Numbered from the stretch's first letter, positions 51,377 to 59,886 are shown. The stretch: DNA of 64,000 nt from CAVOEB01 sp965249645 (GCA_965249645.1 CBDFML010000012.1:1-64000); one strand, 5' to 3'. Notes: a model not told the origin generated them from the letters alone. Program-made: numbers and translations.

Positions 51377-51661
51377 TCAATCGTTCGGATTGACCGCCCG
51401 GAAGCGCCGGTAGGCGCGGACCACTCGCTTGACATCGCGTCGCATGTCGGGCGGGAAGCGCGCCGCCTCAACGAACAGCTCGTCGAGACGCACGCCGAGA
51501 ACGGCGGCCGTCTTCTCGATCAGACCGTCACTCGGCGGCTTCTCCAACTCCCGCTCGATGCGCGACCAATAGGCCGGCGAGCAGCCGATGCGCCCGGCGA
51601 AGTCGTTGAGCCCGATGCCGAGCTCCAGGCGCTTCGCCCGGACGTAGTTGCCGAACGCCAT
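51377..51661 (-). CDS. XRE-family transcriptional regulator
   Basis: The 94-residue protein has an XRE HTH (YVRAKRLELGIGLNDFAGRIG, SPAYWSRIERELEKPPSDG). It starts within the stop of the ImmA-like gene (one-base overlap), a pairing seen in mobile elements, where the protease cuts the regulator. It is a good candidate for the prophage 2 repressor. Confidence 0.82.
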   Translation of the reverse strand: MAFGNYVRAKRLELGIGLNDFAGRIGCSPAYWSRIERELEKPPSDGLIEKTAAVLGVRLDELFVEAARFPPDMRRDVKRVVRAYRRFRAVNPND

Positions 51662-52461
51662 TATCGCCTCCTCTGTTCGTAGCCGTGGAGCAGCCGGTAC
51701 TTGACAAGGCGGCGCCAGATGAACGCCTCCGAGAGACCGAACTCGTCTGAGAGCGCATCGGCCACCGGCTGCAGGTCGGCGCCGTCGAGACCCCGGGCAT
51801 CGATCACCGGATAGCCCGGCTTTCCCCGGTGCGGCCGGGACACGACGGGCAGGCCCGCTTGTCCGGCCAGGCGCAGTAGATGGCGATGCAGCGGATCGGG
51901 CGGCGCCAGGAAGGCGCCCATGAACTCGTTCGCCCGCCATTCCCGCCAGTCCATCGGTCCATCGGCGCTCCGGCTGTCGCGCAGGTGCTCCGGCCCCGGC
52001 GAGACGATGCGGAATGCCCGGCGCACCACCGGCCCCTCGCCCAAGTTCAGACGCAATTGCCGCTCGCCCTGCACCGCCGCCGGCATGTCGAACACCGCAT
52101 GGCCCAACTCATGACCCGTGGTGCTGCGCAGCAGATCGGGACGGTCGCCCAGGATCCCCCGGTTGAGGCTGATCATCACCTGGTCGGGCTCCTCCGCATC
52201 GTGCTCGCACACGCCCATGACCTCCCGCCCGTCCTCGTCATGCACGGTCCCGGCGATGTCCCAGATCACGTCGAAGACGACACCGTTGACCGCGAGCCGG
52301 CGGGTGCGCTCGATCGCCGCCCGCGCATCCAGCCGCCGCCGGGCCGGCGTGAACGCGACCTGGCGGCGCATCTCGGCGGCGATGCGCCAGATCGCTTCGG
52401 TCTTCATCGGCCGCGGCTCGCCCGACCGATAGCGCGGATAACTCACCCGGATCGTGGTCAT
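51661..52461 (-). CDS. ImmA/IrrE-type metallopeptidase
   Basis: The 266-residue protein has the zinc motif HELGH (117-121) and a distal Glu in WREWRANEFMG. ImmA-like proteases cleave the element repressor after DNA damage. Here it lies directly upstream of an XRE regulator in one operon, under an SOS-type box at 52502-52516. It differs from the split copy in prophage 1 by lacking an HTH domain. Confidence 0.82.
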   Translation of the reverse strand: MTTIRVSYPRYRSGEPRPMKTEAIWRIAAEMRRQVAFTPARRRLDARAAIERTRRLAVNGVVFDVIWDIAGTVHDEDGREVMGVCEHDAEEPDQVMISLNRGILGDRPDLLRSTTGHELGHAVFDMPAAVQGERQLRLNLGEGPVVRRAFRIVSPGPEHLRDSRSADGPMDWREWRANEFMGAFLAPPDPLHRHLLRLAGQAGLPVVSRPHRGKPGYPVIDARGLDGADLQPVADALSDEFGLSEAFIWRRLVKYRLLHGYEQRRR

Positions 52462-52501
52462 GAGGCCCTCCCTGATCGTTGTGTGTTTCGTTAACGTCTA
52501 T

Positions 52502-52516
52502 GTTCCGATTATGTTC
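52502..52516. promoter_or_regulatory. LexA/SOS box GTTC-N7-GTTC
   Basis: GTTC (52502-52505) and GTTC (52513-52516) are separated by exactly seven bases, the alphaproteobacterial LexA box. It lies about 41 bases before the ImmA-like gene at a position that would overlap its promoter. Confidence 0.7.
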
Positions 52517-52651
52517 CAACCCATCCATCGAGTCGAGTCCTTTCTTGGGGGTGGCGGAAAGGGTCCGGTTTGTTTCCGCCTATTGCGCCCAAGATCAGTG
52601 GATAACTCTCTCTAACATACTGATATAGCGTAATGAAATATAGGCGGAATT

Positions 52652-52681
52652 GGTTTCCGCCGGTTTCCGCCGGTTTCCGCC
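52652..52681. repeat. Three tandem copies of GGTTTCCGCC
   Basis: Three perfect 10-bp copies sit head to tail (52652, 52662, 52672). A further GTTTCCGCC lies near 52570 and an inverted GGCGGAA just before the array. They are in the gap between the divergent ImmA and early-gene operons, like iterons or operators. Confidence 0.7.
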
Positions 52682-52753
52682 TCCCCCCTGGCGAGCTCTC
52701 TGTGCTGCAATTCGTGCAGATGGCCACGAACCGGCAAGGACAGGAGGAATGAC

Positions 52754-52906
52754 ATGGAATCACTACAGGAACACGGCGCAGCAGCGGGCGGGATCCGGCT
52801 CGAGGGATTCCTCGGCCCGTCTCAACTGGCCGGGTGGTTCGGGGAGCGCATCGGGCCACCCCGCCCAATCCGCCTCGCAGCGCAGCACCAAGAGCCGCGG
52901 AGATAG
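52754..52906 (+). CDS. Small hypothetical protein, 50 aa
   Basis: The ATG at 52754 follows CAGGAGGAATGAC, a strong ribosome binding site. The protein (MESLQEHGAAAGGIRLEGFL, GPSQLAGWFGERIG) has no known domain. It ends two bases before the AlpA-like HTH gene and may be translationally coupled to it. Confidence 0.5.
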   Translation: MESLQEHGAAAGGIRLEGFLGPSQLAGWFGERIGPPRPIRLAAQHQEPRR

Positions 52907-52908
52907 GG

Positions 52909-53136
52909 ATGGCATTACAACACCTGAACCAGACCCAGCTGGCGGCGCGCTGGAACATCTCGCCGCGCACGCTGGAGCGCTGGCGCTGGATGGGCGAGGG
53001 CCCGCGCTACCTCAAGCTCGGCGGCCGCGTCGCCTACCGGCTCGAGGATATCGAGGCCTACGAGGCCGCCCAGCTGCGGCTCGCCGAGCCAGAAACGGTC
53101 GGGCCCGCCGCTGCCGGCCGGGCGCGCGGCGCATGA
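52909..53136 (+). CDS. AlpA/MerR-type HTH protein (excisionase-like)
   Basis: The protein of about 75 residues has a MerR-type HTH (LNQTQLAARWNISPRTLERW, GEGPRYLKLGGRVAYRLEDI), like AlpA/Xis-type regulators. ATG 52909 is chosen over 52834 because the HTH begins there and GGAGATAGGG precedes it. It opens the early operon of prophage 2 and may control excision or early transcription. Confidence 0.8.
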   Translation: MALQHLNQTQLAARWNISPRTLERWRWMGEGPRYLKLGGRVAYRLEDIEAYEAAQLRLAEPETVGPAAAGRARGA

Positions 53137-53501
53137 CCCTGATGGCGTGCAGCGCCCCGGAAGTGCCCGTGCCCGCCCCGGCGACGATGCCTCTCATCAT
53201 CGACGTGCCCGGCTTCGAAGGATGGCTCCGCGCCGCCCATCCGGGAAGCCGCATCACCTACCACCGGGGCCATCTCTGCGTCGACCGGCAGCAGAAGCAC
53301 CACGCTCCACACGACCCGGCCCGCGACGAGCTCAACCGTCTCGCGGACCGTGCCATGCGGGCCTCCGAGCAAGGCCTCGTTCATCTCGTCCAGCAGCGTC
53401 GCGGCGATGCGGATTACAGCTACCTCGCGATTCGGACCCGCACCCCCGCGAAGCGCCGCCGCGTCTCTCGCCTCTCTTCGAACCCTTGGAGGACAGCCTG
53501 A
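53133..53501 (+). CDS. Hypothetical phage protein, 122 aa
   Basis: The frame begins at ATG 53133, overlapping the HTH gene by four bases. The protein (MPLIIDVPGFEGWLRAAHPG, YHRGHLCVDRQQKHHAPHDP) has an N-terminal mixed domain and a basic C-terminus. No family is recognised. Coupling by overlap to its neighbours makes it a real early gene. Confidence 0.65.
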   Translation: MTLMACSAPEVPVPAPATMPLIIDVPGFEGWLRAAHPGSRITYHRGHLCVDRQQKHHAPHDPARDELNRLADRAMRASEQGLVHLVQQRRGDADYSYLAIRTRTPAKRRRVSRLSSNPWRTA

Positions 53502-53986
53502 TGTCGAACCGCATTCAACTCGAGGACATCCGCGCCATGCCGCTGGGCGAGATCGCGGCGCTGTCGGTCCAGCAGCTGGCTCTGCTGCAGGACGACGCCA
53601 AGACCGCACTCGCCGCCGCCCAATCTGTCAAGGACTGGCTCGACGGCGCCATCGGCCTGCGTTTCGGAGAACAAGCGCAGGCCGCCCGTCGGAACGCGGG
53701 CAAGGACACCGGCACCGTCAGGCTGGTCGAGGACGGCGTCGTCATCATCGCTGATCTGCCGAAGCGTATCGACTGGGATCAGACCAAGCTCGGGACTCTC
53801 GTCAAGCGCATCCGGGCCGAGGGCGACGATCCGGCCGACTACGTCGACATCGCCTTCAAGGTCCCCGAACGCAAGTTCACCGCCTGGCCGGGCACGATCC
53901 GCGCCGCTTTCGAGCGCGCGCGCACCGTCCGCGTCGGTAAGCCGACCTTCAAACTGCGCTTGGCGGAGAAGGGAGCGGAACAATGA
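53501..53986 (+). CDS. Hypothetical phage early protein, 161 aa
   Basis: Start ATG 53501 follows GGAGGACAGCCTG. A helical N-terminus (EIAALSVQQLALLQDDAKTA) leads to a mixed C-terminus (GVVIIADLPKRIDWDQTKLG, YVDIAFKVPERKFTAWPGTI). It lies directly before the Sak4-like ATPase in recombination operons of this type. No function is established. Confidence 0.65.
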   Translation: MSNRIQLEDIRAMPLGEIAALSVQQLALLQDDAKTALAAAQSVKDWLDGAIGLRFGEQAQAARRNAGKDTGTVRLVEDGVVIIADLPKRIDWDQTKLGTLVKRIRAEGDDPADYVDIAFKVPERKFTAWPGTIRAAFERARTVRVGKPTFKLRLAEKGAEQ

Positions 53987-54891
53987 GCGGCCTTCCCATC
54001 ATCTCGGCCGACGAGCGGCTCGCCGAGCGCCGCGGCATCAAGGGCTGCATCTTCGGTAAGTCCGGGATCGGCAAAACCTCGCTCTTGTGGACGCTGGAGC
54101 CCGGCACCACGCTCTTCTTCGACCTCGAGGCCGGCGACCTCGCCATCGAGGGCTGGCCCGGCGACACCATCCGGCCGCGCACCTGGTCCGAGTGCCGCGA
54201 TTTCGCGGTCTTCATCGGCGGGCCCAACCCGGCGCTCCGCGACGACCAGGTCTACAGCGGGGCTCACTACGAGGCGGTGGCCGAGCGCTTCGGCGACCCC
54301 GCCGCACTCGAGAAATACGAGACCGTGTTCATCGATTCGATCACGGTCGCCGGGCGGCTTTGCTTCCAGTGGTGCAAGGGCCAGCCCCAGGCGTTCTCGG
54401 ACCGGAGCGGCAAGCCCGACATGCGCGGCGCCTACGGCCTGCATGGCCAGGAAATGATCGCCTGGCTCACCCACCTCCAGCACACCCGCGTCAAGAACGT
54501 CTGGTTCGTCGGCATCCTCGACGAAAAGCTCGACGACTTTAATCGCCGGGTCTTCTCCCCCCAGATCGAGGGCTCCAAGACCGGCAACGAGCTGCCCGGC
54601 ATCGTCGACGAGGTCATCGTCATGGCCGAGATCGGCCAGACCGACGGCGATCCCTACCGGGCCTTCGTCTGCCGGACCCTGAACCCGTTCGGCTATCCCG
54701 CCAAGGACCGCAGCGGTCGCCTCGATCAAATCGAGGAGCCCCATCTCGGCCGTTTGATGACCAAGATCGGCGGCCCCGTCCGACCGGCGAGCGAGCGGCT
54801 GGTGTTCGGCTGTCCGACACCGCCCAAGGACACCGCCCCACCCGCCGAATCCCCCGTCACCCCGGAAGATGAAGGAGCATCCCGACCATGA
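53983..54891 (+). CDS. Sak4-like phage RecA-type ATPase (AAA_24)
   Basis: The 302-residue protein carries Walker A GKSGIGKT (about 25-32), Walker B VFIDSIT and a RecA-like core (LTHLQHTRVKNVWFVGILD). This is the AAA_24/Sak4 type of phage single-strand annealing ATPase. It should help in phage DNA recombination together with the next gene. It overlaps neighbours by four bases on both sides. Confidence 0.82.
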   Translation: MSGLPIISADERLAERRGIKGCIFGKSGIGKTSLLWTLEPGTTLFFDLEAGDLAIEGWPGDTIRPRTWSECRDFAVFIGGPNPALRDDQVYSGAHYEAVAERFGDPAALEKYETVFIDSITVAGRLCFQWCKGQPQAFSDRSGKPDMRGAYGLHGQEMIAWLTHLQHTRVKNVWFVGILDEKLDDFNRRVFSPQIEGSKTGNELPGIVDEVIVMAEIGQTDGDPYRAFVCRTLNPFGYPAKDRSGRLDQIEEPHLGRLMTKIGGPVRPASERLVFGCPTPPKDTAPPAESPVTPEDEGASRP

Positions 54892-55580
54892 GCGGAGCCT
54901 GGAACGATTTCAACGACGCGGACGAGCAGACGTCCTACGACATCATCCCCAAGGGCACCATCGCGCCCGTCCGCATGACCATCAAGCCGGGCGGCTACGA
55001 CGATCCGGGCCAGGGCTGGACCGGCGGCTACGCCACCCGCAACGAGACCACGGGCTCGATCTATCTCAACGCCGAGTTCGTCCTCCTCGAGGGCCCGCAT
55101 GCAAGGCGCCGGGTGTGGAGCTTGATCGGCTTCTCGAGCCCCAAGGGCCCCGAGTGGGCCAACATGGGCCGTTCGTTCGTGCGCGGCATCCTGAACTCGG
55201 CCCGCGGGCTCTCCGACAAGGACACCTCGCCCCCGTCGCAGACCGCGCGGCGCATCGACGGCCTCCATGTGCTCGACGGCATCGAGTTCCTGGCCAAGAT
55301 CGACGTCGGCAAGGACCGGAACGGCGATCCGAGGAACGAGATCCGCTTCGCCGTCGCGCCGAACCACAAGGACTGGCAGGCCTTCCTTGAGGCGGGCGGA
55401 CAGTGGCGCCCGGGTGCCTCTCACGCCGCCCACGCGGCAGAGGCCCAGCCCCATGCGGCCGCATCAGCGCCGCAGGGCCCGGCACAGGGGCCGGCCGCCG
55501 CACCGGATGGCCCGCAGCAGTCCGCGGTGGCTCCGGCGGCACAGCCGGCCAATCCGAACCGGCCCGCCTGGGCGCAGTAG
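54888..55580 (+). CDS. Probable phage ssDNA-binding protein paired with Sak4
   Basis: The 230-residue protein has an OB-like N-terminal domain (GTIAPVRMTIKPGGYDDPG, SIYLNAEFVLLEGPHARRRV) and a long Ala/Pro/Gln-rich tail ending PNRPAWAQ, like the flexible tails of SSB proteins. It directly follows the Sak4-like ATPase, the usual pairing. The ssDNA-binding call is inference from position and shape. Confidence 0.65.
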   Translation: MSGAWNDFNDADEQTSYDIIPKGTIAPVRMTIKPGGYDDPGQGWTGGYATRNETTGSIYLNAEFVLLEGPHARRRVWSLIGFSSPKGPEWANMGRSFVRGILNSARGLSDKDTSPPSQTARRIDGLHVLDGIEFLAKIDVGKDRNGDPRNEIRFAVAPNHKDWQAFLEAGGQWRPGASHAAHAAEAQPHAAASAPQGPAQGPAAAPDGPQQSAVAPAAQPANPNRPAWAQ

Positions 55581-55592
55581 AGGTCCGGGCCC

Positions 55593-57047
55593 TTGCTGCT
55601 TCGCCCCCGCCAGAAGACCTTCGTCGAGCGCAGCGTGCGTGCGCTCGACGAGCACGGCAACACCCTCGGCGTCGCTCCGACCGGCAGTGGGAAGACCCTG
55701 ATGCTCTCCGGCGTCGTCGGCCAGATGCTGGCCGGCAGCGACGCCAAGGCCTGCGTGCTCGCCCACCGCGACGAGCTGACCGCGCAGAACGTCCTCAAGT
55801 TCGCCAAGGTCAACCCGGCGCTCTCGACATCGATCGTCGATGCCCGCACCAAGTCGTGGCGCGGGCGCGCCACCTTCGCCATGGTCCCGACGCTTGCCCG
55901 GGCGGCCAACCTCGAGGCCATGCCGGCGCTCGATCTGCTGGTCGTCGACGAGGCCCACCACGCCGCCGCCGACAGCTACCGGCGGATCATCGACCGGGCG
56001 CGCGAGCGCAACCCGGACGTCCGCATCTACGGCGTCACCGCGACCCCGAACCGGGGCGACCGCAAGGGCCTCCGGCCGGTGTTCTCCAACGTCGCCGACC
56101 AGATCCTGCTCGGCGAGCTGATCGGCTCGGGCCACCTGGTGCGGCCGCGCACCTTCGTCATCGACGTCGGCACCCAGGAAGCGCTCCGGCAGGTTCGCAG
56201 GACCGTCGACGATTTCGACATGAAGGCGGTCGACGCGATCATGAACCGGCGGCCGATCACCGAGGCCGTCATCCGCCATTGGAAAGAGAAAGCGGGCGAC
56301 CGCCAGACCGTCGTCTTCTGCTCGACCGTCGATCACGCCCGCAACGTGCGCGATGTCTTTTCCGACGCCGGCGTTGCAGCGGGCATGGTCTGGCACGAGA
56401 TGGGCTCCGCCGAGCGGCGCACCGCGCTCGCCGCCTATCGGCGCGGCGAGACCCGGGTGATGGTCAATGTCGCGGTGCTGACCGAGGGCTGGGACCATCC
56501 GCCGACGAGCTGCGTCGTGCTGCTCCGGCCCTCTTCCTACAAGTGCACCCTGATTCAGATGGTCGGACGCGGCTTGCGGGTCGTCGATCCGGCCGAGTTC
56601 CCCGGCGTCGTCAAGACCGACTGCATCGTCCTCGACTTCGGCACCTCGAGCCTCATTCACGGCTGCCTCGAACAGGACGTCGATCTCGACGGCCGGCGTG
56701 CCGGCGGCGAGGCGCCAATGAAGGAATGCCCCGAGTGCGGCGCAACCGTAGAGAACACACGCCGTGACGGTCCGTTCTCCGGGACAGACCAGTCGTCGCG
56801 GCGGTGCATTATCGGAGACATACCCGTGACCGAAACCCATCTCATCGAGATCGAGCGGGTCCGCTCGGAGGCGGCGCGGCACCTCGCGGAGCATGAGATC
56901 GCCTGCGAGCGCCGCTACGGCGAGCTCCAGGCGCAGCTCACCAAGATCGAGGCGCTCCACAACCGCAACACGCGCCTGCTCTACATCGTGCTCGGCGGCA
57001 TGCTCGCCGTCGCCACACGCGCGTTCTGGCCGGCGCTCTTCGGCTGA
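55593..57047 (+). CDS. DEAD/DEAH helicase, C-terminus replaced by fusion to the lysis cassette
   Basis: From TTG 55593 the protein has Walker A APTGSGKT (about 28-35), DEAH in VVDEAHH and helicase motifs IV-VI (TVVFCSTVDHARNV, MVGRGLRV), so residues 1-375 are a normal phage SF2 helicase. It ends in a half zinc finger (ECPECGA). After about 35 residues of linker it then runs in frame into the small lysis protein whose own start is at 56826. This is a deletion junction. Confidence 0.85.
   Translation: MLLRPRQKTFVERSVRALDEHGNTLGVAPTGSGKTLMLSGVVGQMLAGSDAKACVLAHRDELTAQNVLKFAKVNPALSTSIVDARTKSWRGRATFAMVPTLARAANLEAMPALDLLVVDEAHHAAADSYRRIIDRARERNPDVRIYGVTATPNRGDRKGLRPVFSNVADQILLGELIGSGHLVRPRTFVIDVGTQEALRQVRRTVDDFDMKAVDAIMNRRPITEAVIRHWKEKAGDRQTVVFCSTVDHARNVRDVFSDAGVAAGMVWHEMGSAERRTALAAYRRGETRVMVNVAVLTEGWDHPPTSCVVLLRPSSYKCTLIQMVGRGLRVVDPAEFPGVVKTDCIVLDFGTSSLIHGCLEQDVDLDGRRAGGEAPMKECPECGATVENTRRDGPFSGTDQSSRRCIIGDIPVTETHLIEIERVRSEAARHLAEHEIACERRYGELQAQLTKIEALHNRNTRLLYIVLGGMLAVATRAFWPALFG
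56826..57047 (+). CDS. Second copy of the small lysis-cassette protein
   Basis: This 73-residue protein from GTG 56826 is a near copy of 35511-35732 (EIERVRSEAARHLAEHEIAC, one membrane segment LLYIVLGGMLAVA). It is the natural start of the lysis cassette, although the frame is open upstream because of the helicase fusion. It is followed by holin and lysozyme copies in the same order. Confidence 0.7.
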   Translation: MTETHLIEIERVRSEAARHLAEHEIACERRYGELQAQLTKIEALHNRNTRLLYIVLGGMLAVATRAFWPALFG

Positions 57048-57215
57048 GGCCGTTCGGCGGCTGACGCAGCGCCGACGTCACGCGCGGCCACCGGCGCCGC
57101 ACCACTCCCCTCACACACCGATCCACACCGACCGGACCGTCGTCCGCACGGACCCCATCGTGCGTGCGCCGGGGGCCGGGATCGTCTTCACCCTCAACCC
57201 AATTGGAGGCTCACA

Positions 57216-57680
57216 ATGCTGACCCTGCTCGGCAGTCTGCTGGGATTCGCCACCAGCGCCATTCCCGACATCATGGCCTTGTTCCGCGAGCGCGCGGACC
57301 GCCAACACGAGCTCGCCGTGCTCGACCGCCAGATGGAGCAGATGCGGCTCGGCCACACCCAGCGCCTCGAGGAGATCGAGGTCAACGCGGATATCGCCGA
57401 GAGCCAGGCGCTCTACAAGCACGATGCAGCGCTGGGCGGCAGCAGCCGATGGGTGGACGGACTCCGAGCCTCGGTCCGCCCGTTGATCACCTACGCCTTC
57501 TTCGTCTTGTTCGCGTCCGTCAAGGGCTCCGGCCTCTATCTGCTGATCGTCGTCGAGGGCCTGCTCATCGCCGAGGCCCTGCCGCGCATCTGGGACCCCG
57601 AGACCCAGGCGCTGTTCGCCGCCGTCATGAGCTTCTGGTTCGGCAACCGCACGCTCTCGAAGCTCCGGGAGCGGCGCTGA
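57216..57680 (+). CDS. Holin-like membrane protein, second copy
   Basis: This is a 154-residue near copy of 35847-36311, with the same N-terminal hydrophobic start, coiled coil (LAVLDRQMEQMRLGHTQRLE) and C-terminal membrane pair (ITYAFFVLFASVKG, LLIVVEGLLIAEALP). The DNA is close to but not identical with the prophage 1 copy, so the two prophages are distinct relatives. Confidence 0.75.
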   Translation: MLTLLGSLLGFATSAIPDIMALFRERADRQHELAVLDRQMEQMRLGHTQRLEEIEVNADIAESQALYKHDAALGGSSRWVDGLRASVRPLITYAFFVLFASVKGSGLYLLIVVEGLLIAEALPRIWDPETQALFAAVMSFWFGNRTLSKLRERR

Positions 57681-57684
57681 AGCC

Positions 57685-58194
57685 ATGCGCCACCTCACCG
57701 ACGAGGGCCTCGCCCTGATCAAGCGTTTCGAGGGCTTCGCGCCCGAGGTCTATGTCTGTTCGGGCGGCTGGCCGACCATCGGCTACGGCCATGTGGTGCG
57801 CGAAAACGAGCGCGATCGGTTCGCGGACGGCATCGATGAGACGGCGGCCGAGGAGCTGCTGCGCTGCGACGTCGAGACCGCGGAGCGGGCCGTGCTGCGC
57901 CTCATCCGCGTGCCGCTCGAGGACGGCCGGTTCGACGCACTCGTCTCCTTCACCTTCAACCTCGGCGCCGGCGCGCTGCAGCGTTCGATGCTCCGGCGCA
58001 AGGTCAACTGCGAGGAGCACGACGCCGTGCTGGCCGAGTTTGGGCGCTGGGTGTGGGCCGGCGGGCGCAAGCTTAAATGGCTGATGCGCTGGCGAGTGGC
58101 GGAGGCTGAACTATACGCCAGCCAACCAGTCGGATGCCGCCCAGACCGCACGCAGATCAGTCCAAGAAGTTCAAGACACCGTCTCACTTCCTGA
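57685..58194 (+). CDS. Endolysin, T4-type lysozyme, second copy with altered end
   Basis: The 169-residue lysozyme has the same Glu16-Cys25-Thr31 set as the first copy. Past residue 140 it differs: RWRVAEAELYASQ runs on into an unusual tail (PDRTQISPRSSRHRLTS) and overlaps the 3' end of the Sel1 gene on the other strand. A second relic of the natural 3' end lies at 59392-59436, so the gene end has been rearranged. Confidence 0.88.
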   Translation: MRHLTDEGLALIKRFEGFAPEVYVCSGGWPTIGYGHVVRENERDRFADGIDETAAEELLRCDVETAERAVLRLIRVPLEDGRFDALVSFTFNLGAGALQRSMLRRKVNCEEHDAVLAEFGRWVWAGGRKLKWLMRWRVAEAELYASQPVGCRPDRTQISPRSSRHRLTS

Positions 58195-59200
58195 TGCGTT
58201 GCAGAATAGAAGCGCTGAGTTCTTGTGCCTCCACGATTTGCGCAGCGGTCATGCGCTGCCGGAAAACGCCTTTGGCTTTCTTGGCCTTCTCAACTCCTTG
58301 CGCGGCTGCAAGATCGAACCAGGCAAAGGCCCGGACATAATCCTCCGGCACGCCTTGGCCCTTGGCATACATGGCACCGAGGTTGAACTGGGCATCGGCG
58401 GCCCCCTGCTCGGCGGCCTTGCGGTACCACTTCACGGCTGCTGCATCGTCCTCCGGCACGCCCTCGCCGTCGGCATACATGAGCCCGAGATTGTTTTGGG
58501 CGCCGGCGTACCCCTGCTCGGCGGCCTTGCGGTACCACTTCACGGCCGCGGCATCGTCCTCCGGCACGCCCTCGCCGTCGGCATACATGTTACCGAGGTT
58601 GAACTGGGCGAGGGCTTGCCCCTGTTCGGCGGCCTTGCGGTACCACTTCACGGCCGCGGCATCGTCCTCCGGCACGCCCTCGCCGTCGGCATACATGAGC
58701 CCGAGATTGTTTTGGGCGCCGGCGTACCCCTGCTCGGCGGCCTTGCGGTACCACTTCACGGCCGCGGCATCGTCCTCCGGCACGCCCTCGCCGTCGGCAT
58801 ACATGTTACCGAGGTTGAACTGGGCGAGGGCTTGCCCCTGCTCGGCGGCCTTGCGGTACCACTTCACGGCCGTGGCATCGTCCTCCGGCACGCCCTCGCC
58901 GTCGGCATACATGACACCGAGGTTGAACTGGGCGCGGGCGTACCCCTGCTCGGCGGCATTGCGGTACCACTTCACGGCAGCGGCATCGTCCTCCGGCATG
59001 CCCTCTCCGTCGGCATACATGTTGCCAAGAAAGAATTGGGCATCGGCGTGCCCCAGCTCGGCAAGCGGCAACCACTCTTTGTAAGCAGTTGCGTAATCGC
59101 CGCTCTCATAAGCTTCCACACCCGCCCGAAAGTCGGCTGCGGCCACCGACGACCAGAGCAGGATCGGCACGATTAACAGCAGCTTGACGATTGGTTTCAT
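58184..59200 (-). CDS. Exported Sel1-like repeat protein
   Basis: The 338-residue protein has a signal peptide (KLLLIVPILLWSSVAAA) and about eight 36-residue Sel1 repeats (AVKWYRKAAEQG, AQFNLGNMYADGEG). The start at 59200 fits the signal peptide. At the DNA level a 216-bp unit is repeated almost perfectly (for example GAGCCCGAGA at 58481 and 58697). Sel1 proteins mediate protein contacts in the periplasm. It is cargo in prophage 2 between lysozyme and integrase remnants. Confidence 0.9.
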   Translation of the reverse strand: MKPIVKLLLIVPILLWSSVAAADFRAGVEAYESGDYATAYKEWLPLAELGHADAQFFLGNMYADGEGMPEDDAAAVKWYRNAAEQGYARAQFNLGVMYADGEGVPEDDATAVKWYRKAAEQGQALAQFNLGNMYADGEGVPEDDAAAVKWYRKAAEQGYAGAQNNLGLMYADGEGVPEDDAAAVKWYRKAAEQGQALAQFNLGNMYADGEGVPEDDAAAVKWYRKAAEQGYAGAQNNLGLMYADGEGVPEDDAAAVKWYRKAAEQGAADAQFNLGAMYAKGQGVPEDYVRAFAWFDLAAAQGVEKAKKAKGVFRQRMTAAQIVEAQELSASILQRIRK

Positions 59201-59391
59201 TGCGTTGGCCGTGCCAAAAAAGCGGCCTGCCCCCATCAGATGGCCCACCGCTTATGAGAGAGTTGGGCGCGCGGATTGAGTTGAAGGGCCGACCGGAGCC
59301 CATCAACAGAGTAGGTCGATGCTTTAACGTCGGGCAATACAGTTTCTGGTGCCGGTGGTTGATACCCGAGTGAGCTGTGCGATCGGAGGGA

Positions 59392-59436
59392 CTGATCCGG
59401 CGGCGAGCGGCGGAGGCGGGGCTTTACGCTGCCTAA
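59392..59436 (+). pseudogene. Relic of a lysozyme 3' end
   Basis: The short frame reads LIRRRAAEAGLYAA and stops, matching the natural lysozyme end at prophage 1 (LMRRREAEAGLYGG). It lies beyond the Sel1 gene, about 1.3 kb from the lysozyme whose end it resembles. It marks a recombination or insertion boundary. Confidence 0.65.
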
Positions 59437-59443
59437 CACACAG

Positions 59444-59758
59444 GTGAACGGAATGTTGACCGCTCCCTTTGGTTTGATGGCCGCCGTTCTGGCGGCTTTT
59501 TTGTTGTCCGCTCTATCGCGGTGGCCAACGCCCGCCGCCGGACAGGTGCTGTGCGGGCCACAAAACAAGCTCGTTGACCTATTGGAGCAGCGGTTCGGGG
59601 AAACTCGGCAAGCGGTGGGGGCGTTGACCGACGCGCGGCGGATCGTCGAGTTGTTCATGGCGCCCGATGGATCTTGGACCATCGTCGTCACCGACACACA
59701 CGGCCGGTCTTGCATTGTTCTCACTGGCGAGGGCTGGACACGCGCGCCTCGAATGTAA
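59444..59758 (+). CDS. Exported hypothetical protein, 104 aa
   Basis: The N-terminus is a signal sequence (LMAAVLAAFLLSALSRWPTPA), then a small soluble domain (KLVDLLEQRFGETRQAVGAL, VTDTHGRSCIVLTGEGWTRA). The start is GTG 59444 or ATG 59453. It follows the lysozyme relic directly, so it may be the original gene after lysozyme. The function is unknown. Confidence 0.6.
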   Translation: MNGMLTAPFGLMAAVLAAFLLSALSRWPTPAAGQVLCGPQNKLVDLLEQRFGETRQAVGALTDARRIVELFMAPDGSWTIVVTDTHGRSCIVLTGEGWTRAPRM

Positions 59759-59886
59759 GGCACGCCTCTCAGAGCCCCAGGGAGCCCCACGCAAGCCCGT
59801 TCCTCCGGTTGAACCTTCCGCCCGCCAGCATTACAGAAGGTCGAGTAGGGGAAGATAATCGGGACCAGTCGGAAACGGCGGGGCTA

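Noticed and set aside
52652..52681. CRISPR-like array
   Set aside because: The repeats are 10 bases with no spacers, so they are a tandem repeat rather than CRISPR.
58199..59176. Long plus-strand ORFs over the Sel1 gene
   Set aside because: They are shadows generated by the repeat units of the minus-strand gene, which has a signal peptide and domain matches.
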